From Rugamonas violacea (GTDB lineage: Bacteria; Pseudomonadota; Gammaproteobacteria; Burkholderiales; Burkholderiaceae_D), in assembly GCF_016461825.1 (NCBI RefSeq), contig NZ_JAEMNU010000004.1, positions 36,239 through 91,829 on the forward strand: a DNA stretch of 55,591 bases. Reading direction: 5' to 3'. This document shows positions 48,064 through 55,591 of this stretch, piece after piece. Below the pieces are notes generated by a model. It did not search any database and had not been told where the DNA came from. It saw only the letters and a list, made by a program, of their open reading frames with translations. The translations under genes and the position numbers were made by a program. Each line of letters opens with the position of its first letter. Positions within the stretch are counted from its first letter, which is position 1.

Positions 48064-50835
48064 TTACAGCTTGCCGCGCAGCCCCAGGTAGAACTGGCGG
48101 CCGTTGGTGTACGAGGCGATCGGCTGGTCCTTGTTCTGGCCGTAGTAGCGCAGCACGGCGTTGTTCAAGTTCAGCGCGTCGAAGGTCAGCGTGAGGTGCT
48201 CGTTGATCTTGTAGTTGACCGACGCGGCCAGGTTGCCGGTGCCGGCCATCACCTGCGGGAAGCTATTGTACAGACCGCCGGAGAAGCTGGAGCGGTAGGT
48301 GTAGGCCAGCCGCGCGCTGAGCCGGTCGTCCTCGTAGTAGGCCTCGGCGTTGTAGGTGCTCTTCGAATTGCCGACCACCGGCTTGTTGTCGCCGGCCTTG
48401 CCGTCGGTGTAGGTGTAGTTGCCGACCACGCCGAAACCGCCCCACAGGCCTTGCTGATAGGCCAGCTCGACGCCCTTGTTCTTGGCCGAAATATTGGTCG
48501 GCGAGGAGATCGAGTAGTTGTCGAAGCGCTTGAAGGAGTTGTTGAAATAGCTCAGGTTGGCGGTGCCGTAGGTCACGTAGGACGACATGTCCATGTAGAA
48601 CAGGCCGGCCGACAGCAGCGCCTTGGGCGAGAAATACCATTCCAGCGCGGCGTCGTAGTTGGTCGAGCGGATCGGCTTGAGCTTGGGATTGCCGCTGCTG
48701 CCGGTCAGATTGGTGTCGTTCAGCGTGACGGCGCCGACCATCGCGCTGTAGTCGGGCCGCGCCATGGTTTTGGCCACGGCGAAGCGCGCCACCAGGGTCG
48801 GCGACAGGTCGAGCTTGATGTTGGCGCTAGGCAGCACGTCGTTGTAGCCGCGCTGGTCGGTGGTCGGCGTGTACGGGCCGTTCACATTGTCCAGGCCGAT
48901 GGGGTTCGTGCCGCCGGGCAGGTTGGTCAAGGTGGTCTGCTGGGTGTGGGCGTAGCGCAGGCCGACGTTGCCGCGCCAGTTTTCGCCGGACAGGTTGAAC
49001 ATGGCGTAGGCGGCCGTGACCTTTTCCTTCACGTCCATTTCGCCGGCCCAGTTCTTGGTGGTCGGGCCGCCGGTCTTGTCGTATTTCTCGGCCCAGGCGG
49101 CGATGGCGGCGGGGTTGATCTGCCAGATGCCGCGCAGGAAGCCGGCGCCGGGATTGAGGCCGTTGCCGAAGTTGCCGGGATAGGTGGCGCCATCCCATTG
49201 CGGCAGCGGTGCGCTGGTGGTGCCGTCGCAGATGCTGCAACTGCGGTTTTCCGGCTGGCTGACGTTGCGGTGGTGCTCGGCGAAGCGCAGGCCGAACTTG
49301 GCCGACTCCAGCACGCCGTTGCTGAGGTTGAGGAAACCGTCGGCCTGGGCGTATTTTTCCGTGTCGAGGGTGATGACGTTGCTGCCCCAGGCCGAGGCGG
49401 TGACGAAGTTGCTGAATTTGCTGGTGTCGGCGCCGGGGAAGGACATGGCCGCCGTCGACAGGCCGTTCAACTGGTAGGACGAGCCGCCGCCGATCAGGCC
49501 GGCTTCGTAGCCGATGTCGGCCGGGGTCTTGCCGGTGCCGCGCGTGTAGCCGGCGCTGCCGCTCAGTTTGAAGGTGTTGCTGACGCGGTAGCTGGCGTCG
49601 AGGTCGATGTAGGCCGACGAGGACGAGGAGCCGGGCCGGTAGATCTGGTCGCCGAAGGCGGTGTACAGCGAGGAGTTGTAGGACTTGGTGGCGCTGGCGG
49701 CCGGGTACTGCGAGGCCGGGATGACGGCCGACACCAGGGTGCCGTTGCGGATCGTGTACTGCGACGGCACCACGCCGACCGAGGCGCCGCTGACCGGGTC
49801 GGTGGCGTTGATGTTGGCCGAGATGTTGTTGTAGAAACTGCGGTTGTAGTTGGCCGCGTCCAGGCTGGAGGTGAAACCGTTCAGGTCCAGCGTGAAGTCC
49901 TTGTTGGGCTTGAACTGCAGGTCGAAGGCGGCGCCGGTGCGCTTGCGGGTCTGCTCGAACAAGGTGGCGCTGATGCCCGACGGCGCCAGCACGCCGGCCA
50001 GCTCGGGGTGGGCGAGGGCGGCGTTGCTGTCGGCGGCGATCGGCGTGTAGCCATAGAATTCCTGGCCGTCGCGGCGCTCGTGGCGTTTTTCGGAAAACAC
50101 CTGGAACAGCACGCCGAAGGTCTTCTCCTCGTTCTTCCAGTTGAACAGGGCGTTGAGTTGCGGATCGGTCTTGCGCGGCAGGTCGGCGTAGATCGCCTGG
50201 ACGGCGGCCTCGACGGTCAGCTGCTGCTTGAAGTCGAGCGGCTTGCGCGTCTCGATGTTGACCGAGCCGGCCACGCCGCCCTCGACCATGTCGGCCTGCT
50301 GGCTTTTCTGCACCGTGACGGCGCTGACGATCTCCGACGGCAGCAGGGCGTAGCTGACGCTGCGCCCGACGGCGGCCGACTGGTCCAGCACGAACCAGTC
50401 GCCGGTGCCGATCATGTGGCCGTTGACCAGGGTCTGGGTCAGGCTGGAGCTGGTGCCGCGGATGCTGACGCGGTCGTTCTCGGAGAAGCCGCCCTCGCCG
50501 CCGGCGGAGGAGGAGATGTTGACGCCTGGCACGCGCTGGATGGCGTCGGCCACGTTCTTGTCGGGCAGCTTGCCGATGTCCTCGGCCGACACCACCTCGG
50601 ACACCGAATCGCTGTTGCGCTTGCGCGCCAGCGCCTGTTGCAGGGAGGCGCGGATGCCCGACACCACCACCTGTTCGAGCTTGGGCTCGGCGGCGGCCTC
50701 GGCCGACGTGGCCGGCGCGGCGGCCTGCTGCGCCATGGCGTCGCCGGCCGCGCCGGCGGCATAGGCCAGCAGCACGGCCACCGCCGCCGCGATCGGCTTG
50801 CGTGTCGTCTTCATCCCTGCAGTAATACCTTGCAT
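48064..50835 (-). CDS. TonB-dependent outer-membrane receptor
   Basis: A 923-residue receptor of the Caulobacter/Xanthomonas-type family (TIGR01782-like), which in known cases takes up carbohydrates. A signal peptide covers about 8-35 (KPIAAAVAVLLAYAAGAAG and following). The plug holds VVSAEDIGKLPDKNVADAIQ and VSIRGTSSSLTQTLVNG. A long 22-strand-type barrel ends in GRQFYLGLRGKL. The ATG at 50835 has GAGGAGA before it. The genomic pairing with two NagX-like acyltransferases argues for an N-acetylglucosamine-containing ligand. Hexamer repeats in its promoter suggest control by an OmpR-family regulator, perhaps the one encoded opposite. Confidence 0.92.
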   Translation of the reverse strand: MQGITAGMKTTRKPIAAAVAVLLAYAAGAAGDAMAQQAAAPATSAEAAAEPKLEQVVVSGIRASLQQALARKRNSDSVSEVVSAEDIGKLPDKNVADAIQRVPGVNISSSAGGEGGFSENDRVSIRGTSSSLTQTLVNGHMIGTGDWFVLDQSAAVGRSVSYALLPSEIVSAVTVQKSQQADMVEGGVAGSVNIETRKPLDFKQQLTVEAAVQAIYADLPRKTDPQLNALFNWKNEEKTFGVLFQVFSEKRHERRDGQEFYGYTPIAADSNAALAHPELAGVLAPSGISATLFEQTRKRTGAAFDLQFKPNKDFTLDLNGFTSSLDAANYNRSFYNNISANINATDPVSGASVGVVPSQYTIRNGTLVSAVIPASQYPAASATKSYNSSLYTAFGDQIYRPGSSSSSAYIDLDASYRVSNTFKLSGSAGYTRGTGKTPADIGYEAGLIGGGSSYQLNGLSTAAMSFPGADTSKFSNFVTASAWGSNVITLDTEKYAQADGFLNLSNGVLESAKFGLRFAEHHRNVSQPENRSCSICDGTTSAPLPQWDGATYPGNFGNGLNPGAGFLRGIWQINPAAIAAWAEKYDKTGGPTTKNWAGEMDVKEKVTAAYAMFNLSGENWRGNVGLRYAHTQQTTLTNLPGGTNPIGLDNVNGPYTPTTDQRGYNDVLPSANIKLDLSPTLVARFAVAKTMARPDYSAMVGAVTLNDTNLTGSSGNPKLKPIRSTNYDAALEWYFSPKALLSAGLFYMDMSSYVTYGTANLSYFNNSFKRFDNYSISSPTNISAKNKGVELAYQQGLWGGFGVVGNYTYTDGKAGDNKPVVGNSKSTYNAEAYYEDDRLSARLAYTYRSSFSGGLYNSFPQVMAGTGNLAASVNYKINEHLTLTFDALNLNNAVLRYYGQNKDQPIASYTNGRQFYLGLRGKL

Positions 50836-50909
50836 CTCGTCTCCTCGTTGTGGCCTCTGACGGGCCGGTTGTCTGGTGTTGACCTTGGCGACGATTGTCC
50901 ATATTCTTT

Positions 50910-50948
50910 CTTAATGCTTTCCAAATGAAATCTTAAGATTGGCTAAAG
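50910..50948. promoter_or_regulatory. CTTAAG-type response-regulator boxes upstream of the TonB receptor
   Basis: CTTAAT (50910-50915), CTTAAG (50932-50937) and CTAAAG (50943-50948) lie 22 and 11 bases apart, thus on one helix face. CTTAAG-N5-CTAAAG is close to the PmrA/QseB-type box YTTAAK-N5-YTTAAK. It is 75 to 113 bases before the receptor start, in its promoter region. The encoded response regulator starts at 51252. Confidence 0.45.
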
Positions 50949-51060
50949 CTTGTCGCGTTTACGCCGTTGACAAGCCGCCAAGAAGATGCGTTCATGGCGG
51001 CTCCGCCGGGCGGACAGGAACCGGAGCAATACCGGATGCGACAAACAGGAACACGAAGGC

Positions 51061-51154
51061 AATGCGGTTAAGCTAAGCAAACCCACCGGCATGAAACTGG
51101 GGTCGGCAATGCGGTTAAACTAAGCAAACCCACCGGCATGAAACTGGGGTCAGA
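51061..51154 (+). repeat. 47-bp tandem duplication of a palindrome left arm
   Basis: A unit from AATGCGGTTAAGCTAAGC to CTGGGGTC occurs twice with a period of 47 bases (51061 and 51108), differing at a few positions. The second copy runs into the full palindrome 5. The 416-base gap 50836-51251 holds this, the palindrome and the CTTAAG boxes; no gene. Confidence 0.8.
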
Positions 51155-51197
51155 CCCCGCAGGTCTGACCCCGGCTCTTTGCCTGTGGGTGGTTTGT
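51124..51197. repeat. GGGGTC composite palindrome, copy 5
   Basis: The arms are GCAAACCCACCGGC and GCCTGTGGGTGGTTTG. The core is GGGGTCAGACCCC-gc-AGGTCTGACCCC. It lies upstream of the response regulator gene, behind a tandemly duplicated left arm. Confidence 0.82.
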
Positions 51198-51251
51198 TGT
51201 TGCCGCCGGCGCCCAAACGTAACGGCATTTAGAACACAAGGGTGCTTTCAC

Positions 51252-51908
51252 ATGAAGATTTGCCTGGTCGAGGACGACCTGGAATTGGGGCGGGCACTGC
51301 AATCGGCGCTGCAGGATGCCGGCCAAGAAGTGATGTGGGTGCGCCGCGAGGCCGACGCGCGGCGCTGGATCGCCAGCGATCCGTTCGACGCCGTGGTGCT
51401 CGACCTCGGCCTGCCCGACGGCAACGGCATCGAGCTGCTGCGCCACTTGCGCGCCGAGGGCCAGACGCTGCCCATCGTCGTCATCACAGCGCGCGACAGC
51501 CTGGAGGACCGCCTCAACGGCCTCGACCGTGGCGCCGACGATTACCTGGTCAAACCCTTCGTCGTCACCGAACTGCTGGCGCGGTTGCGCGCGGTGGTGC
51601 GGCGCGCCACCGGCTGGAGCGAATCGGGCGAGCCGGTGTGGAAGATCAAGGACCTGGTGCTGGACGACCGCCGCATGGTGCTGACCCGGGCCGGCGCCAC
51701 CGTGGTGCTGTCGAAGACCGAATTCGCCCTGCTGCACGCGCTGATGCGCTACCCGGACCGCGTGCTGACGCGGCGCGAGCTGGAGTCGCGCGCGCTGCCG
51801 CACAGCGAGGGCGCGGCGCTGGACGTGCACATGTCGCACCTGCGGCAAAAAATCGGCGAGGGCTATATCCGCACCGTGCGCGGGGTCGGCTACGTGGTCG
51901 ACAAATGA
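51252..51908 (+). CDS. OmpR-family response regulator (QseB/PmrA-like)
   Basis: A 218-residue regulator. The receiver domain has acidic residues in VEDDLELG, phospho-acceptor D51 (VVLDLGLPDG) and K101 (YLVKPF). The winged-helix domain (about 125-218) has SKTEFALLHALMRYPDRVLTR and IRTVRGVGYVVDK. It most resembles QseB/PmrA regulators, whose DNA boxes resemble those at 50910-50948. It overlaps the sensor kinase start by ATGA and is divergent from the TonB receptor. Confidence 0.92.
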   Translation: MKICLVEDDLELGRALQSALQDAGQEVMWVRREADARRWIASDPFDAVVLDLGLPDGNGIELLRHLRAEGQTLPIVVITARDSLEDRLNGLDRGADDYLVKPFVVTELLARLRAVVRRATGWSESGEPVWKIKDLVLDDRRMVLTRAGATVVLSKTEFALLHALMRYPDRVLTRRELESRALPHSEGAALDVHMSHLRQKIGEGYIRTVRGVGYVVDK

Positions 51909-53296
51909 AGGGTCTGCCGCAGCGCTCGCTGTTCCGCCGCCTGATGCTGGGCTTCACGGCGGTGGTCATGGCGATCTGGCTGTGCAACCTGGCGCTGGAC
52001 GTCTACGAGACCCGCACGGCAAAGAAACGCGACATGCAGCGCGAGCTGCGCGCCAGCGCCCTGCGCATCCTGGTGCTGATGCAAACCCTGGGCCAGCACA
52101 GCCCGGACGAGATCGTGCCGCTGGTGCGCAAGATGGAAAAGCTGCATTACGCGCTGTACACCGAGCTGGGCTGGTACATCCCGGCCTTGCAGACCCAGGT
52201 GTGGAAGGACGGCGCGCTGATCTACCAGAGCGACGACGCCGGCCTGCCGCCCACCTTGGCCGGCGCCGGGCCGCAGGGCCAGCCGCTCAAGGACGGCTGG
52301 GTGGTGTCGGTCGAGAGCGACGCCGACAGCGGCGTCACCGTGCGCATGGCCAGCGAGGTGATCGGCGAGTGGATGTTGCAGACCACCAGCATCGGCTATT
52401 ATTTCGCGCCGCTGCTGTTCAGTCTGCCGTTCCTGCTGCTGCCGGCCTGGTTCATCATCCGTGTCGGGCTGCGGCCGTTAAGGTCCATCGTCGGCCAGAT
52501 CGAGGAGCGCTCGGCGACCGATCTGACGCCGTTGGCGGCCTCGCCCTACCAGGAGCTGGCGCCGCTGGTCGGCTCGGTCAACACCTTGATGGAAAGGCTC
52601 AACGAACGGCTGGAGCGGGAGCAGGAGTTCCTCGTCGACGCCGCCCACGAACTGAAGACGCCGCTGTCCATCATCCAGATCAACGCCGATTCGCTGAGCA
52701 ACTCGCGCACGCCGCAACGCTTGCGGGAGGCCAGCGCCGGCCTGCACCAGGGCGTGCTGCGGGCCACCCACACGGTGCACCAATTGCTCGCGCTGGCGCG
52801 TTCCGGCGCCGACCGCGAACATGCGCCGCTGCACCAGCACGACCTGGTCGAGCTGGTCTGCGACCGCCTGGCGCTGGCCGGACAGATCGCCCGCACCCGC
52901 GCCGTCGAGATCGAATTGCAGGCGCCTGACGCCTGTCTCCTGCCGCTGCACCGCGAGAGCATGGCCGCGCTGCTCGACAACCTGGTCAGCAACGCCGTCA
53001 AGTATTCGCCGGACGGCGGCCGCGTCAGCGTCATGCTGAGCGCGGCCGCCGGCCTGGTCGAACTGAGCGTGGCCGACCAGGGGCCGGGCATTCCGCCCGC
53101 GCTGCAGCGCAAGGTGTTCGAGCGCTTCTACCGCCTGCCCGACCAGGACCAGCCCGGCAGTGGCCTCGGCCTGGCTATCGCCGACCGCGCGGCGCGGCGC
53201 AACCACGGCCGCATCGAGTTGCGCAACCAGGACGGCGGCGGCCTGCTGGTGACGGTGGTGTTCGCCGGCGCGGCGACAGCGGCGCTGGCGGCCTGA
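51905..53296 (+). CDS. Sensor histidine kinase (QseC-like)
   Basis: A 463-residue membrane kinase: helix 1 at about 12-32, a periplasmic sensor of about 125 residues, and helix 2 at about 165-188 (FAPLLFSLPFLLLPAWFII). A HAMP-like linker follows. The H-box FLVDAAHELKTPLSI carries the phosphorylated histidine, and the ATPase domain has N-box NLVSNAVKYSPDGG, ADQGPGIP and GSGLGLAIAD. It pairs with the overlapping response regulator. The signal is unknown. Confidence 0.92.
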   Translation: MKGLPQRSLFRRLMLGFTAVVMAIWLCNLALDVYETRTAKKRDMQRELRASALRILVLMQTLGQHSPDEIVPLVRKMEKLHYALYTELGWYIPALQTQVWKDGALIYQSDDAGLPPTLAGAGPQGQPLKDGWVVSVESDADSGVTVRMASEVIGEWMLQTTSIGYYFAPLLFSLPFLLLPAWFIIRVGLRPLRSIVGQIEERSATDLTPLAASPYQELAPLVGSVNTLMERLNERLEREQEFLVDAAHELKTPLSIIQINADSLSNSRTPQRLREASAGLHQGVLRATHTVHQLLALARSGADREHAPLHQHDLVELVCDRLALAGQIARTRAVEIELQAPDACLLPLHRESMAALLDNLVSNAVKYSPDGGRVSVMLSAAAGLVELSVADQGPGIPPALQRKVFERFYRLPDQDQPGSGLGLAIADRAARRNHGRIELRNQDGGGLLVTVVFAGAATAALAA

Positions 53297-53377
53297 GCGA
53301 CGCCGGCGCCTCCGCTGGCGGCCTGCACTATAATCGCGTTTCGATAACGAAACACCAACAGCCACCACGGCCCAACC

Positions 53378-54778
53378 ATGACTTTGAATCCACGTTTCCT
53401 CAAGACCCTGGCGCTGTTGCTGCCATTAATGCTGGCCGGCTGCCAAACCACCATGCAGCGCATCGCCGACTGCAAGGTGGGCGACTGGAACATGATCGGC
53501 CACAAGGACGGCGTGGCCGGCGAGAACCAGAACTTCGGCGAGCGCAAGGATTTTTGCGCCAGCTACGAGACCGACAAGGGCAAGGTCGACTCGGCCGGCA
53601 ACTATCTGGCCGGCTGGGTGCAGGGCAACTGGGACTTCTGGTCCGGCCGGGGCGTCAGCGACGGCCGCCTAGCCTTGCCGGTCAGCCAGTTCGAGGTGCG
53701 CCTGGCCAGTGACGAGGTGCGCAAGCACAACACGCCGGTTAATCGTCCCGCTTACGAGGCCGGCTGGAACATCGGCAATGGCGAGTACTGGAACGGCTTG
53801 GGCAAGCGCGACGGCACGGCCGGCCTGCCATTGGCCGGCCAGACGGAGCACGCCCGCAACAGCGCGCAAGGCAAGCAGATCCGCTTCGACGAGAGCAGCT
53901 ACGTCGCCGGCTGGCAGACCGGCAACCGCACTTTCTGGCAGGACGCCGGCTTCAGCGACGCCCGCAATGGCCTGCCGGACAGCGAGTTCAAATCGCGCGC
54001 CGCCAAGGCCCGCGCCGCCGGCGTGCAGGTGCTGGAGGATGCCTACCATAGCGCCTGGAACGCCGAACTGATCAATTACTGGAAGAATCTCGGCACCCAG
54101 GACGCCGTCTCCGGCAAGGAATTCGGCCTGCGCCGCGCCGAGGCCAAACAGAAGGGCCTGAAAATATTGGAGTCCGACTACCGCGCGGCTTGGGAAGAGC
54201 GGCTCGCGGTCTACTGGCGCCAGGTCGGCACGGACGACGGCTACGGCAAGCCCTTCCAGTTGGAGGAACGCATGGCCAACGCGGCGCGCGACGGCGTGTT
54301 CGTCATCGGCCGCAGCCGCGCGCTGTACACCGAGGCGTGGGATGCGCAGAACGCCCGCTACTGCACGGTCGAGAACGCCTTCGAGTTCGGCCGCGCCAAC
54401 AGCGGCATGGCGATCGAGGTTTGCCAGGGGCCGCTGCGCGACCGCCTGAAACACGCCTTTGTCAGCGGTCAGGACTATGCCAACGCCGCCGTCCGCCACG
54501 CCCGCGCCGCCTCGGACGCCAACGAGCTGTATGCCCGCCTGGACGATCTGCAACGACAATTGGGCCGGCTGGAGCGCGAGATTCGCGGCGAGCTGGAGCG
54601 CAAGGACCGCGTCGTCAACGACGACACCAGACGCCAGGACCGCCGCCGCGAGCAGGAGCGCCACGAGTTGATCGACGCCATCAACCGCATCGACCGCATG
54701 GCCGCCGACGCCGGCCGTCAAGCCGACCGCCTGGAACGCGAGATGCAGCGCCTGCGCCGGGATATTTTTTTGAACTAA
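53378..54778 (+). CDS. DUF2799-repeat lipoprotein with coiled-coil tail
   Basis: A 466-residue predicted lipoprotein: signal peptide with lipobox LAGC (C22). Six tandem units start at Y76, Y126, Y175, Y223, Y268 and Y317 (period 45-50). Each follows Y-x2-(G/A)W-x7-YW/FW-x4-G-x2-D(G/A), for example YEAGWNIGNGEYWNGLGKRD. A first partial unit is at 36-60. This matches DUF2799, normally a single copy or two in proteins near 200 residues. Residues 380-463 are a charged coiled coil rich in Arg and Glu. Periplasmic or outer-membrane location is likely; the function is unknown. It is preceded by 81 bases after the kinase gene. Confidence 0.75.
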   Translation: MTLNPRFLKTLALLLPLMLAGCQTTMQRIADCKVGDWNMIGHKDGVAGENQNFGERKDFCASYETDKGKVDSAGNYLAGWVQGNWDFWSGRGVSDGRLALPVSQFEVRLASDEVRKHNTPVNRPAYEAGWNIGNGEYWNGLGKRDGTAGLPLAGQTEHARNSAQGKQIRFDESSYVAGWQTGNRTFWQDAGFSDARNGLPDSEFKSRAAKARAAGVQVLEDAYHSAWNAELINYWKNLGTQDAVSGKEFGLRRAEAKQKGLKILESDYRAAWEERLAVYWRQVGTDDGYGKPFQLEERMANAARDGVFVIGRSRALYTEAWDAQNARYCTVENAFEFGRANSGMAIEVCQGPLRDRLKHAFVSGQDYANAAVRHARAASDANELYARLDDLQRQLGRLEREIRGELERKDRVVNDDTRRQDRRREQERHELIDAINRIDRMAADAGRQADRLEREMQRLRRDIFLN

Positions 54779-54800
54779 GGTGCGAGGTGGTGTGAACCAG

Positions 54801-54931
54801 CAATAAAGTTTGACTCAAGTGCCCCGATGAAGCGGGCCGATTCTGACACTTCACGCGCGAATTAAAGTTTGACACAATCGCTCGCTTAAGCTTCCAAAAC
54901 TCGTAGCTTGCGACAATAAAGTTTGACACAA
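54801..54931. repeat. Three copies of AATAAAGTTTGACACAA
   Basis: CAATAAAGTTTGACTCAA (54801-54818), ATTAAAGTTTGACACAA (54861-54877) and CAATAAAGTTTGACACAA (54914-54931) are in direct orientation with 60 and 53 base spacing. Repeated near-identical short sites like this occur at insertion-sequence ends, for example in the IS21 family. No transposase is present. The 310-base gap 54779-55088 holds these and copy B of the inverted repeat. Confidence 0.7.
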
Positions 54932-54969
54932 CCAGCTCGATTCTCTGGGCCTACGCCACCGGCCACTTC

Positions 54970-55164
54970 CGCCCCAAAGCTGCCAGTCGTCGTTCCCGCG
55001 AAAGCGGGAACCCATGCTGAGTATTCAAACAAGCGGCGTATGGATTCCCGCCTACGCGGGAATGACGGGTCTTGGCCGAGAACTGACCTCAGGTCAACTG
55101 CACGGCATTGCAGTTTCGTGGCGTTGCATTCTCATGGTAGAGGTCAGCCAGATACTCACATAGC
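54970..55164 (-). repeat. 195-bp inverted repeat, copy B
   Basis: The inverted partner of 44492-44686, about 10.3 kb away. It contains a TCGTTCC-type element (about 54988-55070) and the 3' end of the gene at 55089-55307. Here the gene continues intact past the repeat edge, so this is probably the source copy. Confidence 0.9.
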
Positions 55165-55307
55165 TCATCCTCCGCAACATCACCTGGTACCACAAAATCT
55201 GCGGGACGGCGCTTCCCATCGGTTCCTAGGTAAAAGGCCCGCCAGCCCTTGTCCGAGCCAGCTATGCCGATAAGTGTGCCGAAAATATTAAACCGTAACT
55301 CTTTCAT
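55089..55307 (-). CDS. Small hypothetical protein (DUF7661-like)
   Basis: A 72-residue protein starting MKELRFNIFGTLIGIAGSDK and containing GWRAFYLGTDGKRRPADFVV. It resembles DUF7661, a family of small proteins of unknown function; the family name is from memory and unverified. TTGGGAGTTTC is before the ATG at 55307. A truncated copy of its end is at 44496-44567. Confidence 0.6.
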   Translation of the reverse strand: MKELRFNIFGTLIGIAGSDKGWRAFYLGTDGKRRPADFVVPGDVAEDELCEYLADLYHENATPRNCNAVQLT

Positions 55308-55365
55308 TGAAACTCCCAAATCATCTACGCCGTCCGCTCCTGGCCGGTAGGTGCCGATATTACTT

Positions 55366-55581
55366 TCAAGGGTGAAATACTTGTTCGGATTGCCGCCGCC
55401 GCACGATTGCCCGAGCCTTGCGGCGCAGCTTTTGAGGGAGCTTTGTCGTTGTCGCGTTTACTTCAAAGAACTCAGCCATTTCAGCATCTACGGCCACCCC
55501 CCCCTGTGTCAGGATAGTTGTCGCGTCATCTGATTTCTCGTAATCGTACAGGGGGCGGAGCAAAGACGGGCAGTGAAACAC
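55366..55581 (-). CDS. Possible small open frame at the window edge
   Basis: 71 codons from GTG at 55581, with an in-frame stop (TGA) at 55585-55587, so it is not the continuation of a longer frame beyond the window in this phase. No ribosome site or family was recognised. A different minus-strand frame, ending directly at the DUF7661-like start, has a protein-like stretch (GGGNPNKYFTLESNIGTYRP), so the region may be a frameshifted gene end. The 58 bases between 55308 and 55365 belong to that second frame. Confidence 0.2.
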   Translation of the reverse strand: MFHCPSLLRPLYDYEKSDDATTILTQGGVAVDAEMAEFFEVNATTTKLPQKLRRKARAIVRRRQSEQVFHP

Positions 55582-55591
55582 TATTCAGCAG

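Overview
This 55.6-kb window looks like chromosomal DNA of a GC-rich betaproteobacterium, most likely an Oxalobacteraceae member of the Massilia/Duganella type. I infer this from the GC-rich codon use, the Burkholderiales-style gene blocks (mltG-tmk-holB-pilZ, a second EF-G gene, DNA polymerase II, a YgfZ/DUF4936/NRDE block) and several families of short palindromic repeats scattered between genes. No rRNA, tRNA, CRISPR array or intact transposase was recognised.

Left part (0.1-13.9 kb): a lipid/acyl-CoA oxidation neighbourhood. It holds a bifunctional enoyl-CoA hydratase/3-hydroxyacyl-CoA dehydrogenase, a membrane GAF-GGDEF-EAL protein ending in a receiver domain, an MHS-type transporter, a thiolase, a long acyl-CoA dehydrogenase, a Dabb protein, two short-chain dehydrogenases and a CurA-like reductase. 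The hydratase and thiolase genes share a palindromic putative operator. From 14 to 21.6 kb come a small secreted protein between two repeat copies, a divergent Lgt paralogue, polB, and an acetyltransferase gene present twice as a direct repeat around an AT-rich island. Two minus-strand unknowns follow.

Middle part (22-37 kb): an exported molybdenum hydroxylase operon (Tat-exported Mo subunit, 2Fe-2S subunit, triheme lipoprotein cytochrome c). Next come NRDE, DUF4936 and ygfZ on the minus strand, then mltG-tmk-holB-pilZ. A GNAT, a TerB-like protein and nhaR lie before tatD and an ankyrin-repeat protein. Then comes a methyltransferase with the hallmarks of protein arginine methyltransferases, followed by a small unknown protein.

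Right part (37.5-55.6 kb): a LysR regulator divergent from pirin and ycaC, a repeat cluster, a tiny membrane protein, outer-membrane phospholipase A (pldA) divergent from a stand-alone fusA paralogue, and a small predicted outer-membrane protein. Two NagX-like acyltransferases and a TonB-dependent receptor suggest amino-sugar or oligosaccharide use. They lie opposite an OmpR/QseBC-like two-component system, and the receptor promoter carries PmrA-like CTTAAG hexamers. A lipoprotein with six tandem DUF2799-like repeats follows. A 195-bp inverted repeat at 44.5 and 55.1 kb brackets this block; one copy carries the truncated tail of the gene that is intact at the other.

Most interesting items: the PRMT-like methyltransferase, the acetyltransferase duplication around an AT-rich island, the composite GGGGTC palindromes, the inverted repeat with its truncated gene, and the Lgt-like protein lacking canonical Lgt residues. 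All functions are read from sequence motifs and gene order; no searches were run.
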